From CG10-46-32 sp964606465 (lineage in GTDB: Bacteria; Patescibacteriota; Patescibacteriia; UBA2169), in assembly GCA_964606465.1 (NCBI GenBank), contig CAZSGI010000008.1, forward strand, positions 1-21,401: a DNA stretch of 21,401 bases, written 5' to 3'. This document shows, piece after piece, positions 1 through 7,851 of the stretch. The notes beneath the pieces were generated by a model, which was given only the letters and a program-made list of their open reading frames with translations, did no database searches and was not told the origin of the DNA. Each line of letters starts with the position of its first letter. Position 1 is the first letter of the stretch. The translations under genes were made by a program, and so were the position numbers.

Positions 1-1005
1 CTACTTAAAGTACACCCGGTCCCGCACGCGCAGGTCCACGTACTGCAGCTCTCCCCGGTTGTCGCGTATCTTCTCCCGGAGCGCCAGCTCGAGCTTCGAG
101 AACTGGGTTTCAATGGGTATCCTCGTGCTCAAGAACACCTGCCAGCCCTCAACGGTCGAGATGGTCAGCTCCTGCGGGGTTTCGGGGTCGTACGAAACGT
201 ACGCGACGGCAATGGATTCGCTTGACGCGTTCAACCGCTCGTAGATCGAAAAAATCAGCTCCACCGTTTCCCTGTCAAGCACCGCGTCGCCGGGATTGAC
301 GTCCGGCCCCTCGTCGCGGATGACCTCAATGACCGGCAAGCCGGAGAGGTCGCCAGAGGCGTCGAGCCGGGACACCACGATGCCGTTGGCGTCCAGGTGG
401 TACCAAGATTCGGCGTACTCCACTGTCCCCTCCGAAAGCGATGGCTTCTCCGTAACATTATTGTGCGACACTTCTTGCGATTCGGTGGACGTGGCAATAT
501 CCCCCATCGCCTCCCCCTCCCCCGCCCCCGCAGGCTCATCCGGGGTAATTTGGATGGGGGTTGTAAGGCGCAGCACCACGCGGGACAGCTTCTCGGTCAA
601 CCCCACCGCGAGCGTAAAGGGCGGCTCCCGGCGCACGGTAACGTCATCAACGATGTATTGTTTGCGTATGGCGCGAGCGATACGGTGCGTGGAAACGAAC
701 AGGCTGTTTCGGTTTGGAACGAACCCCCACCGCTCCCCTGCGAGCTCGTTTTGAACGATGCCCAGAAGCTCGGCAGTCGGGATATTACGGTTACCCGTGA
801 TGGTAACGGTCTTTACCGTGAAGCTGTCCGAGAACAGAAAAAAGTACGCGAACCAGGCCGTTATAGCCGCAAAGAAGACGGAGGAAACGATCCTGCGGGC
901 GCTGTTGAGGCGTAACGCGGCTGCGGCGCGCGCACGCTCAAGCGCCGCGGGCGCACCCAGCGCTCGCCGCGGGCGCGGTTTGTAGTACCGGTGTCTGCGC
1001 TGCAT
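1..1005 (-). CDS. ftsQ: Cell division protein FtsQ/DivIB-like (POTRA domain)
   Basis: Likely the bitopic divisome protein that links early and late division proteins at the septal membrane. From the ATG at 1005 it has 334 residues: an Arg-rich cytoplasmic tail (1-38), one membrane segment (about 39-58), a POTRA-like domain starting at FTVKTVTITGNRNIP (62-76), and a beta-rich C-terminal part. Residues about 150-199 are a polar, low-complexity stretch rich in Gly, Glu, Ser and Thr that separates the two extracytoplasmic halves. It follows ddl as last visible gene of lysS-alr-ddl-ftsQ, and the order ddl-ftsQ is typical of division and cell-wall clusters. An alternative TTG start at 1017 overlaps the ddl stop (TTGA) and has AGGAG at 1026-1030 with an 8-nt spacer, which would add four residues. 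The TAG stop is the first codon of the window, so the gene is complete. The family is assigned from domain layout and context; sequence identity in this family is always low. Confidence 0.8.
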   Translation of the reverse strand: MQRRHRYYKPRPRRALGAPAALERARAAAALRLNSARRIVSSVFFAAITAWFAYFFLFSDSFTVKTVTITGNRNIPTAELLGIVQNELAGERWGFVPNRNSLFVSTHRIARAIRKQYIVDDVTVRREPPFTLAVGLTEKLSRVVLRLTTPIQITPDEPAGAGEGEAMGDIATSTESQEVSHNNVTEKPSLSEGTVEYAESWYHLDANGIVVSRLDASGDLSGLPVIEVIRDEGPDVNPGDAVLDRETVELIFSIYERLNASSESIAVAYVSYDPETPQELTISTVEGWQVFLSTRIPIETQFSKLELALREKIRDNRGELQYVDLRVRDRVYFK

Positions 1006-1013
1006 GGTAAGTG

Positions 1014-2108
1014 TCAAGCGTACCACTCCTGCTTCGGCTGGAAGGAAACAGAGAGGCGCTTCCTCGCCTCGGAGCGCTCCCTGGCGAGCGATATCAGCTC
1101 GTCCAAGAGTTCTCCGTACCCGACGCCGGAGGCTTCCCAGAGCTTGGGGTACATGCTGATTGCGGTAAAGCCCGGAATGGTGTTCACCTCGTTGAGGTAC
1201 GCCGTTCCGTCGGCGGCGAGCAGGAAATCCACCCGCGCCATACCCTCGCAAGAGAGCGCCCGGAACGCCCGCACTGCCGCCGAGCGCAATTCAGCAGTCT
1301 TTTCTTCCGAGAGCGCGGCCGGAATTTCGGCCCTGGACTTGCCGTCCACGTACTTCGCGTCGTAGTCGTAGAACTCGTTTGAGGGGAAGATCTCGCCCGG
1401 AACAGACGCGCGAGGTTTCTGGTTTCCCAAAACCGCAACCTCAATCTCGCGGCCATCAACAATACCCTGCTCAACGATGATTTTACGGTCGTACCTCTTG
1501 GCCGCTTCCACGGCACTGGAGAGGCCGCGCGCATCTTTGACTTTGGTGATGCCGACGCTTGAACCCATGTTCGCGGGTTTCACGAACAAGGGGTACGCGA
1601 GCCCAAATTCGTTCATGATCTCGTCTTTGCGCTCGCTCCATTCGCTCGCCCAGAACCACTCGTACGGCGTGGTCCTGAACCCTTCTGCCTCAAGGACTTT
1701 TTTCTGCATGACCTTGTCCATGCATACCGCTGACCCCAGAACTCCAGCCCCCACGTACGGAATGCCGGTGAGCTCCAGGAACCCCTGCACCGTGCCGTCC
1801 TCTCCGAAGGGCCCGTGCAGAACCGGAAACACCACGTCAATTTTTCCGAGCGCATCGCCTCCGGATGCCTGCGCAAAAGGCTCGGGTTTGATGAGCGCGT
1901 TGCTTTCCTCCGGCGCGCGACCGGATTTCAAGAGCTGCAAGGATTGGGGTCCCGCAACCCACCTCCCCTCCTTGGTGATGCCGACGGGGATGACTTCGTA
2001 CTTTTCCGGGTCAAGGTGGAGAATGACCGAACTCGCCGAAACCAGCGAGACCTCGTGCTCGCCGCTCCTGCCTCCGAATAGCACGGCCACCCGTAATTTC
2101 TCTGGCAT
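1014..2108 (-). CDS. ddl: D-alanine--D-alanine ligase
   Basis: ATP-grasp ligase of the cytoplasm that joins two D-alanines to make the dipeptide end of the peptidoglycan stem peptide. Its 364 residues are the usual length. Visible family motifs are FGGRSGEHEVSL (11-22), HGPFGEDGTVQG (98-109), FVKPANMGSSVGI (175-187, ATP-grasp phosphate-binding loop), and near the C-terminus RVDFLL with LNEVNTIPGFT, which carries the Mg-binding Glu and Asn and the substrate-binding region. The ATG at 2108 begins 3 nt after the alr stop; I see no good Shine-Dalgarno, so translation is probably coupled to alr. The upstream alr supplies its D-alanine substrate. All key motifs are intact. Confidence 0.97.
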   Translation of the reverse strand: MPEKLRVAVLFGGRSGEHEVSLVSASSVILHLDPEKYEVIPVGITKEGRWVAGPQSLQLLKSGRAPEESNALIKPEPFAQASGGDALGKIDVVFPVLHGPFGEDGTVQGFLELTGIPYVGAGVLGSAVCMDKVMQKKVLEAEGFRTTPYEWFWASEWSERKDEIMNEFGLAYPLFVKPANMGSSVGITKVKDARGLSSAVEAAKRYDRKIIVEQGIVDGREIEVAVLGNQKPRASVPGEIFPSNEFYDYDAKYVDGKSRAEIPAALSEEKTAELRSAAVRAFRALSCEGMARVDFLLAADGTAYLNEVNTIPGFTAISMYPKLWEASGVGYGELLDELISLARERSEARKRLSVSFQPKQEWYA

Positions 2109-2111
2109 ACG

Positions 2112-3245
2112 TTACGCAACTACTGTTCTTGTGATGAGGGGGTTAATCGCGGTAACCACGGCGTACGGCACGGTGCCGAGCGCGTCCGAGATTTCGCGCA
2201 CGGTGATGGTTTCGCTTCCCTCTTCTCCGATGAGGGCGACCTCGTCGCCCCGCCTCGCGCCCGGAACGTCGGTGACGTCAACCATGGTCATGTTCATGCA
2301 CACGTTCCCTAACACCTTGCACCGGCTCCCCCGGATCAGCACGCACCCCCGGTTCGAGAGCCCCCTGCCGAACCCCTCATAGTACCCCACCGGGATGATG
2401 GCGATGCGGGTGGGACGCAAGGTTTGGTACGTGCACCCGTACCCGACGTACGCGCCTTTGGGGTAACTTTTGACCTGCAGGGTCCGCGCCTTCCACGATA
2501 AGACCGGTTTGAGTTCAAACTCGGGGTGCGCTACGGCTACGCGAGAAGGCAATTTCGGGTCTGGCCACAAGCCGTACAACCCAATGCCCGGCCGAACCGC
2601 GTCCAGGTGCGACTCCGGGTATCCAAGGATTGCTTCTGTCTTTGCCATGTGGAAAAGTTGCGGCGTTACCCCCTCGCGGTAGAGCTGGTACCGGATGTTC
2701 TCAAATGCCCGCAGTTGTTCTTGGGCGTACTCGCGGTGGTTGGTGACGTCCGCGAAATGGCTCTCCACCCCCTCAAGGCGCACGTTCGGCAGCTCGCTGA
2801 TTTGCTTGATGTAGGAGACCGCGTTCTCGGGCATGATGCCCATGCGACCCATGCCCGTGTCCACCTTGACGTGCACGCACGCGCGAACGGAACCCCCCTG
2901 TTCCCCCAAGAGCTTGGAGAGCCGCTTGGCGTGGCTCAAGCTCGCGACCACGATTTCCACCCGCTCCCGCACGGCCCACCGGAGCGCGTCGGCGCTCTCT
3001 TCAATGTACCCCAAAATGATGATGGGCGCGCGCACCCCCGCATCCCGCAACCCCTTCGCCTCATCGAGGTTCTGGACCGCAAGGTAATCCACGTTGTCCT
3101 CAATCGCGCGGCCAACCTGCGCCAAGCCGTGGCCGTACGCGTTGGCTTTCACCACGGCGATGAGCTTGGCGCTCTTGATGAGCGATCGAAGCGCCCGGAC
3201 GTTTGCGTTGAGCGCGCCTCTCGAAATTTCCACCCACGTGTGCAT
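2112..3245 (-). CDS. alr: Alanine racemase
   Basis: PLP enzyme that interconverts L- and D-alanine for peptidoglycan synthesis. It has 377 residues, normal for the family. AVVKANAYGHG (30-40) contains the PLP lysine K33. VDTGMGRMG (128-136) and HFADV (163-167) are conserved barrel motifs. GYGCTY (268-273) carries the second catalytic base region, and GNVCMNMTMVDV follows in the C-terminal beta domain. It lies 13 nt after the lysS stop and has a strong Shine-Dalgarno (GGGAGGA, about 3249-3255) before the ATG at 3245. Its product feeds Ddl, encoded next. Nothing odd is seen apart from the partner lysS at the head of the operon. Confidence 0.97.
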   Translation of the reverse strand: MHTWVEISRGALNANVRALRSLIKSAKLIAVVKANAYGHGLAQVGRAIEDNVDYLAVQNLDEAKGLRDAGVRAPIIILGYIEESADALRWAVRERVEIVVASLSHAKRLSKLLGEQGGSVRACVHVKVDTGMGRMGIMPENAVSYIKQISELPNVRLEGVESHFADVTNHREYAQEQLRAFENIRYQLYREGVTPQLFHMAKTEAILGYPESHLDAVRPGIGLYGLWPDPKLPSRVAVAHPEFELKPVLSWKARTLQVKSYPKGAYVGYGCTYQTLRPTRIAIIPVGYYEGFGRGLSNRGCVLIRGSRCKVLGNVCMNMTMVDVTDVPGARRGDEVALIGEEGSETITVREISDALGTVPYAVVTAINPLITRTVVA

Positions 3246-3258
3246 ACGATCCTCCCGG

Positions 3259-4767
3259 TCAGCCCGTTTCTTTCGGACGCAGGGTGGGGAACAGGATCAC
3301 TTCTTTGATGTTCTCGGCGCCCGTGAGGAGCATCACCAGCCGGTCAACGCCGATGCCGAGACCGCAGGCCGGCGGCATGCCGTGCGCAATGGCCTCCACG
3401 TAGTCCGCATCAGCCTGGTGCGCTTCGGCAAACCCCGCTTCGGAGCGCTTCTTTTCATGCACGAACCGCTGCGCCAAATCTATTGGATCGTTCAGCTCCG
3501 AGTAGTTGTTGCCGAGCTCGCTTCCGAGGGCAAACCCCTCAAACCGTTCCGCAAATCGCGGGTCCGCGCCGCGCTTGGCGAGCGGCGAAACTTCCACCGG
3601 GTAATCGTAGATGATCGTCGGAGAAACCAACCGTTCTTCCACGAGCGCTTCAAAAACGAACGCGATCACCTCGCCGATTGAGGCCATCGTACGGAGCGCT
3701 CTCTTGCGGGGGTGGCGCTTCGCGAGCGCGCGAGAGGCGTCTTTTTTCGCCGCCGCGAGGGTTTTCCATCCCAAAACATCCACACCGGTTTCCGACTTGA
3801 TGGCTTCGGTCACGCGCATCCGCTTCCAGGGCCGCGTAACGTCTATGGTTGTCTCGTGGTGCCGGATTTTGGTGTCGCCCAGCACGCTTTGGGCCGCGCG
3901 CTCAACGATTTCCTCAAACAAATCCATGCCCCAGGTGTAATCCTGGTACGCGGCCTGGGCCTCAAACATGGTGAATTCGGGGTTGTGGTTGTGGTCAATG
4001 CCTTCGTTGCGGAACACTTTGGTGATTTCGTACACGCGCTCGAACCCCCCCACCAAGAGCCGCTTCAGGTACATCTCGTTGGAGATGCGCAGGTAAAAAT
4101 CGGCGCCCAGCGCGTTGTGGCGCGTCTTGAAGGGCCGGGCAAACCCCCCGCCGTACACCGGCTGCAGCGTGGGCGTTTCCACCTCCAGAAAATCGTACTC
4201 TTGCATCGTGGCGCGGATGCTGTCAATGACGCGCGAGCGCAGCACCATGCGGCTGCGCACCTCTTGGTTGGCGATCAAATCCAGGTGCCGTTTCCTGAAG
4301 CGCGCCTCCACATCCTGCAGGCCGTGCCATTTTTCGGGCAGCGGCCGCAGCGCTTTCGCGAGCACGCCCCACTGCTTCACGAGGAGCGTATCTTCGCCCC
4401 GCTTGGTTTTGAAAACCGCGCCACGGGCCTCCACGAAATCCCCCACGTCAACGGTGTCCGTAAAAAGTTCGTACGCGCCCTTCTTGAGTTCGTCCTGCTT
4501 CAGGTAGATCTGGAACGGGCCGGTGCCGTCCTCAAGGTGCGCGAACGTGGAGCCGCCGTGCGACCGGATGGATCGAATCCTGCCCGCAATGGTGGCCTCT
4601 CTGGTGCCGCTTGTTTTGGCCGCGCGCAATTCGGCAACGGTTGAAGTGCGGCCGCTCTGGGAGGGGTACGGGTTGATGCTTCGCGCCCGAAGCAGCGCAA
4701 GCCGCTCTGCGCGAGCGCCAAACTCGTCCGCGCCCTGCCGCGAATCGTGGGGTGTCTCGCGTTTCAT
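3259..4767 (-). CDS. lysS: Lysyl-tRNA synthetase, class II
   Basis: Charges tRNA-Lys. It has 502 residues with the class II layout: an N-terminal OB fold for the anticodon (about 55-145, with FAHLEDGTGPFQIYLK), then the catalytic core. Motif 1 is FLEVETPTLQP (193-203), motif 2 is FRNEGIDHNHNPEF (252-265), and motif 3 is GLGIGVDRLVMLL (469-481). SELNDP and HGMPPACGLGIG are LysRS-specific signatures. The ATG at 4767 lies 11 nt after a perfect TATAAT (4779-4784), leaving no room for a Shine-Dalgarno. It heads an operon with alr, ddl and ftsQ. An upstream out-of-frame ATG at 4772 would give only AUG-CUA-UGA, so 4767 is the best start. Confidence 0.96.
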   Translation of the reverse strand: MKRETPHDSRQGADEFGARAERLALLRARSINPYPSQSGRTSTVAELRAAKTSGTREATIAGRIRSIRSHGGSTFAHLEDGTGPFQIYLKQDELKKGAYELFTDTVDVGDFVEARGAVFKTKRGEDTLLVKQWGVLAKALRPLPEKWHGLQDVEARFRKRHLDLIANQEVRSRMVLRSRVIDSIRATMQEYDFLEVETPTLQPVYGGGFARPFKTRHNALGADFYLRISNEMYLKRLLVGGFERVYEITKVFRNEGIDHNHNPEFTMFEAQAAYQDYTWGMDLFEEIVERAAQSVLGDTKIRHHETTIDVTRPWKRMRVTEAIKSETGVDVLGWKTLAAAKKDASRALAKRHPRKRALRTMASIGEVIAFVFEALVEERLVSPTIIYDYPVEVSPLAKRGADPRFAERFEGFALGSELGNNYSELNDPIDLAQRFVHEKKRSEAGFAEAHQADADYVEAIAHGMPPACGLGIGVDRLVMLLTGAENIKEVILFPTLRPKETG

Positions 4768-4778
4768 AGCATGCGTGT

Positions 4779-4807
4779 ATTATACGCTAAACGCAGCTTT
4801 TGCGCAA
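4779..4807 (-). promoter_or_regulatory. Promoter of lysS-alr-ddl-ftsQ
   Basis: The -10 element is a perfect TATAAT (4784 to 4779). The -35 at 17 bp is TTGCGC (4807 to 4802), a weak match. The predicted start of transcription is near 4772, only about 5 nt before the lysS ATG. It sits directly downstream of the greA terminator, as expected for a new transcription unit. Confidence 0.75.
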
Positions 4808-4841
4808 CCAAAAGCGTGCATGGGCGCGGCCCATGCACGCT
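4806..4841 (-). terminator. Rho-independent terminator after greA
   Basis: A perfect 13-bp stem (4813-4825 with 4829-4841, arm AGCGTGCATGGGC) closes a 3-nt loop. On the minus strand it is followed by TTTGGTT. It begins 11 nt after the greA stop and ends just before the lysS promoter. The U tract is short, so efficiency is uncertain, but position and stem are convincing. Confidence 0.7.
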
Positions 4842-4852
4842 TCCAAAAGAGC

Positions 4853-5323
4853 TTACGTTGAAATGCCGACTATTTTCCACGCCGACGCGCCTTTGGGGGT
4901 TGAAACACGCACCTCCTCGCCCTTCCGCCGGTTCAAGAGCGCGCGGCCAATCGGAGATTCGTTGGAAATCTTTCCGCTCGAGGGGTCCGCTTCCTTGGAG
5001 CCGACAATGGTGTACGCGGTTTTGCTCCCCTCCCGCTCCACGGTAACCGTATCCCCGATGTTCACCACGTCCGGGTCAGAATCGCCGTGCGCGACCACGG
5101 TTGAGTTCTTCAGGGCGTTCTCCAATTCCAAAATGCGGCCCTCGACGAACGACTGCTCTTCGCGCGCGTCCGCGTACTCGGCGTTCTCCGAGAGGTCACC
5201 GTAATCTTTCGCCTGCTTGATGCGCTCCGCAATCTCGGGCCGGCGCGCCTTTTTGAGGTGCTCCAATTCCTCTTTCAGTTTTTGGTACCCCTCATCCGTC
5301 AAAAAAGTCTGGTGGTTCGCCAT
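4853..5323 (-). CDS. greA: Transcription elongation factor GreA
   Basis: Binds RNA polymerase through its secondary channel and stimulates cleavage of backtracked transcripts. It has 156 residues: an N-terminal antiparallel coiled coil (about 8-75) whose tip carries YGDLSENAEY (41-50) with the acidic residues D43 and E46, then an FKBP-like C-terminal domain ending in GEEVRVSTPKG. I choose the ATG at 5323 (MANHQTFLTDEGY), which matches the usual family start. An in-frame ATG at 5362 would start inside the -35 element and add 13 atypical hydrophobic residues. The gene is a single unit with its own promoter and a terminator immediately downstream. Confidence 0.96.
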   Translation of the reverse strand: MANHQTFLTDEGYQKLKEELEHLKKARRPEIAERIKQAKDYGDLSENAEYADAREEQSFVEGRILELENALKNSTVVAHGDSDPDVVNIGDTVTVEREGSKTAYTIVGSKEADPSSGKISNESPIGRALLNRRKGEEVRVSTPKGASAWKIVGIST

Positions 5324-5334
5324 ACTAATTACCC

Positions 5335-5362
5335 ATACTACGGCAACCGAAAAAAATGTCAA
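5335..5362 (-). promoter_or_regulatory. Promoter of greA
   Basis: A perfect -35 TTGACA (5362 to 5357), a 16-bp spacer, and -10 TAGTAT (5340 to 5335). The -10 ends 11 nt before the greA ATG, so the expected 5' leader is about 5-6 nt with no Shine-Dalgarno. It starts right after the mrdA stop codon. Confidence 0.8.
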
Positions 5363-5365
5363 GCC

Positions 5366-7335
5366 TCACCGATCCCTGAAGTACCACTCGAACACCTTTT
5401 TCGCGACCGGTGTTGCCGCGAGGTCTCCCCCCTGCCCCTCCTCCACCAGCACGGTCACCACGAGCTCCGGGTTTTGGTACGGACCGTACCCCGTAAACCA
5501 CGCGTGCGGCTTTTTTCCCTCGCGAAACTCCGCGGTGCCGGTTTTACCCGCGATCGGCACCGGGAGCGCGGAGAGGGATCGGGCCGTGCCGTACAGGACC
5601 GCGGCGCGCAGGCCTTCCTGGATTGCCTCGAACGTCGAAGCGCTCGCGACGCGGCTGGAAAGTATTACGGGCAAAACCGGCACCGCGGACTCCCAGTCCC
5701 GGCCGATGCGATCCACGACGCGTGGAGCGTAGAGCGTTCCCTTGTTCGCGACCACGGCAGTGAAGTTCGCAACCTGCAGCGGGGTAACCAGAACACCCCC
5801 CTGGCCGATGGCGAGGTGGTACGTATCCCCCAGGTACCAGCGTTCGCCGGTGGTTTCTTCTTTCCACTCCTGGCTCGGAAGAAACCCGGAGCGTTCCGAC
5901 GGGAGGTCAATGCCGGTTGGCGAGGCGAGGCCGAAACGCCTCCCGTACGAGACGATCCGCGCAAGCCCCAAACCGTCTATGCCCTGGTAGCCGCCGCCGA
6001 CGGCGTAGAAGTAGGTGTTCACGGATTCGGCGAGCGCGCGGACGATATCCGTGCTTCCATGACCCCCGCTCTTCCAGTCCGGGTACCAGTACTCGCCCAC
6101 CCGTATGCCGCCCCTTGACGAAACGGTCGTGTACCGGTTCACCACGCCCTCCTCAAGCGCCGCGGCGCCAACGATGAGCTTGATGGTTGAGCCCGAGGGG
6201 TACTCTCCCGACGTCGCGCGGTTGAGGAACGGCTTGCTCGGATNNNNNNNNNNACGGCCTGACGGCGTAGGAGCCCATCAAGGGACCTCGGATCGGCGAG
6301 CAGCGCTTCGTACAGAGCCTCCCGCACGCCGCGCGCGAAAGCGGTTGCTGAAAACGACGGGTAGGAGACGAGCGCGCGCACGGCGCCGCTCCGCGGGTCC
6401 AACGCGACGACGCTCCCGCCTGGAGAACCCTGCTTCAAAACGCTCTCTTTGAGCGCATCGTACGCCCGCTCTTGGAGCGATGCGTCAAGGTGCAAATAGA
6501 CGCTGTTCCCGGCAACTGCCTCTCTGCGCTCCAGTTCGCGCCTCGGCTTTCCGCTCGAATCAACCTCAACGAGGGTCTGGCCCGGCTCACCCCGCAGCTC
6601 GGACTGGTACGCCTTTTCTATTCCTGTTTTGCCGACGTGCTCATTGAGCGCGTACCCGGCTCCGGAAACGTACCTGTAGTCTTCCTGCGAAATTTTTCCG
6701 GTGTACCCCACGACGTGCGCGAGCGGCTCGTCCAGGGCGTACACGCGCTGCTCAACCGGTACGACGGAAACTCCGCTCCAGTTGCCGCTCTCTTTGGAGA
6801 GCACGATGGCCGCTTGCGGTGAAATCCCGCGCATGATCTCAACGCGCTCCCGTTCGTCCCGGCTCACCCCGACGAAACGCTCCACCAGATCAAACGCGCT
6901 CACCCCGACAATAGCCGCGATGGAGGAGAACATCCGGTCCTCTTCTTCCTGCGTTTGGGGAAGGTCAGCGGGCGTAACGAAGAGCGCAAAATCGGGAACG
7001 TTGTACGCGAGGCGGCGGGAGCGGAGGTCCATGATCACCCCGCGCGGCGGAGCAACCCCAACGCTCTGGATGCGGTTTCCCTCGGCCGCGCCGTAGTACT
7101 CGGCTCCGCGGAGCACCTGCAGGTAGTACAGCTTTCCAAAAAGCGCGGCAAACAGGGCGAGCGATACGAGCGCGAGGAGGCGGCGCGGCCGATCGAGCGC
7201 GAGGCGTGAGACGAACCGTTTCTGGTACGAATCTTTGGTCACGATGTCACCGTCGACCTCGTGCACAAACGGGGCTATCCGGCTGTCGCGGATATCCGCT
7301 CCTCCTCCTGTTCCAAAAAACGGGTCGCGGGCCAT
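5366..7335 (-). CDS. mrdA: Penicillin-binding protein 2 (interrupted by an assembly gap)
   Basis: Peptidoglycan transpeptidase of the elongation machinery, anchored in the cytoplasmic membrane and acting outside it. The 5' part encodes a short cytoplasmic tail, one membrane segment (about residues 52-72) and the PBP dimerisation domain; the 3' part encodes the transpeptidase domain. As given, the halves are in different frames around 10 N at 6244-6253. CTCGGAT occurs on both sides (6237-6243 and 6287-6293). Removing 6237-6286 restores one frame and the family-like junction LLADPSKPFLNRA, giving 639 residues, close to the usual PBP2 length. In that numbering the catalytic motifs are SGSTIK (Ser366), SVN (421-423) and KTG (581-583), all intact. 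The start at 7335 (MARDPFFG) is 5 nt after the mreD stop. It is the last gene of the holB-to-mrdA run. Confidence 0.93.
6244..6253. other. Assembly gap (10 N) inside mrdA
   Basis: Ten undetermined bases join two contigs. The 33 nt on the right side of the N run (6254-6286) do not fit PBP2 in any frame I tried, whereas the sequence beyond the repeated CTCGGAT does. The gap is therefore probably negative in length, with a spurious contig end, rather than missing sequence. Confidence 0.95.
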
Positions 7336-7340
7336 AGCGC

Positions 7341-7847
7341 CTACGTTAAGAAAAACCACCTTTGGACCCTTGATTCGACGAGGCGGAAACACCAGATACC
7401 CAGAGCGGAAACAGCGAGGGTGAGCGCGGACGAGAGCGCAATCCCCCACACCACCGTGCCGTCAAAGACGCTCTCAATGCCCGTAAAAAGGGCGGCTGAA
7501 ACATGGGCGGCGAGCGAGAGCGCGAACCCGTACCCGACGAGCGCGCCGGAGAGCGCGAGCGCGCTCCGTTTGAAATCCGCGCCACGAGCGCTCTCGGCGA
7601 CCGCGGAAAACGCGAGGACCACGAGTACGTGCGCGGCCAAAAACGTCCCGAACGGGAGTGAGGGGGTGACGAGATCCAGGAGTACCCCGTACAGAATCGC
7701 GCTCGCAACGGCGGCTCCCTCCCGCCTCTGGCGCATCAAAAAAAAGATGAGGATGAATCCGACGTAGGTCCTCCCGCGCGCAAAGAGCGCGCCGAGAGCG
7801 AAAAAATCAACCAGAAACGCGGCCAAGGTTGCGAGCAGCACCAGCAT
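7341..7847 (-). CDS. mreD: Rod shape-determining protein MreD
   Basis: Small integral membrane protein of the elongasome that works with MreC, MreB and PBP2. Its 168 residues are typical of the family and almost entirely hydrophobic, with about five membrane segments, starting with LVLLATLAAFLVDFFALGAL. Assignment rests on size, hydrophobicity and the fixed order mreB-mreC-mreD-mrdA, because MreD has few diagnostic residues. The ATG at 7847 is 4 nt after the mreC stop, and mrdA follows 5 nt after its own stop. Confidence 0.88.
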   Translation of the reverse strand: MLVLLATLAAFLVDFFALGALFARGRTYVGFILIFFLMRQRREGAAVASAILYGVLLDLVTPSLPFGTFLAAHVLVVLAFSAVAESARGADFKRSALALSGALVGYGFALSLAAHVSAALFTGIESVFDGTVVWGIALSSALTLAVSALGIWCFRLVESRVQRWFFLT

Positions 7848-7851
7848 AGTT

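Noticed and set aside
296..754. Long open frames on the plus strand, also at 1477-2382, 2526-3308, 3712-4644 and 5258-6118
   Set aside because: They lie opposite clear genes of known families, have no family motifs, and result from GC-rich codons of the minus-strand genes.
5341..5356. T run after mrdA as a terminator
   Set aside because: No stem precedes it; it is the spacer of the greA promoter.
5324..5362. Longer GreA beginning MTFFSVAVV
   Set aside because: It would start within the -35 element, and the family begins at the MANHQTFLT position.
5366..7449. mrdA read as two genes or a frameshifted pseudogene
   Set aside because: The frame change lies exactly at the N run, and joining the flanking CTCGGAT repeats restores a complete PBP2 with all catalytic motifs.
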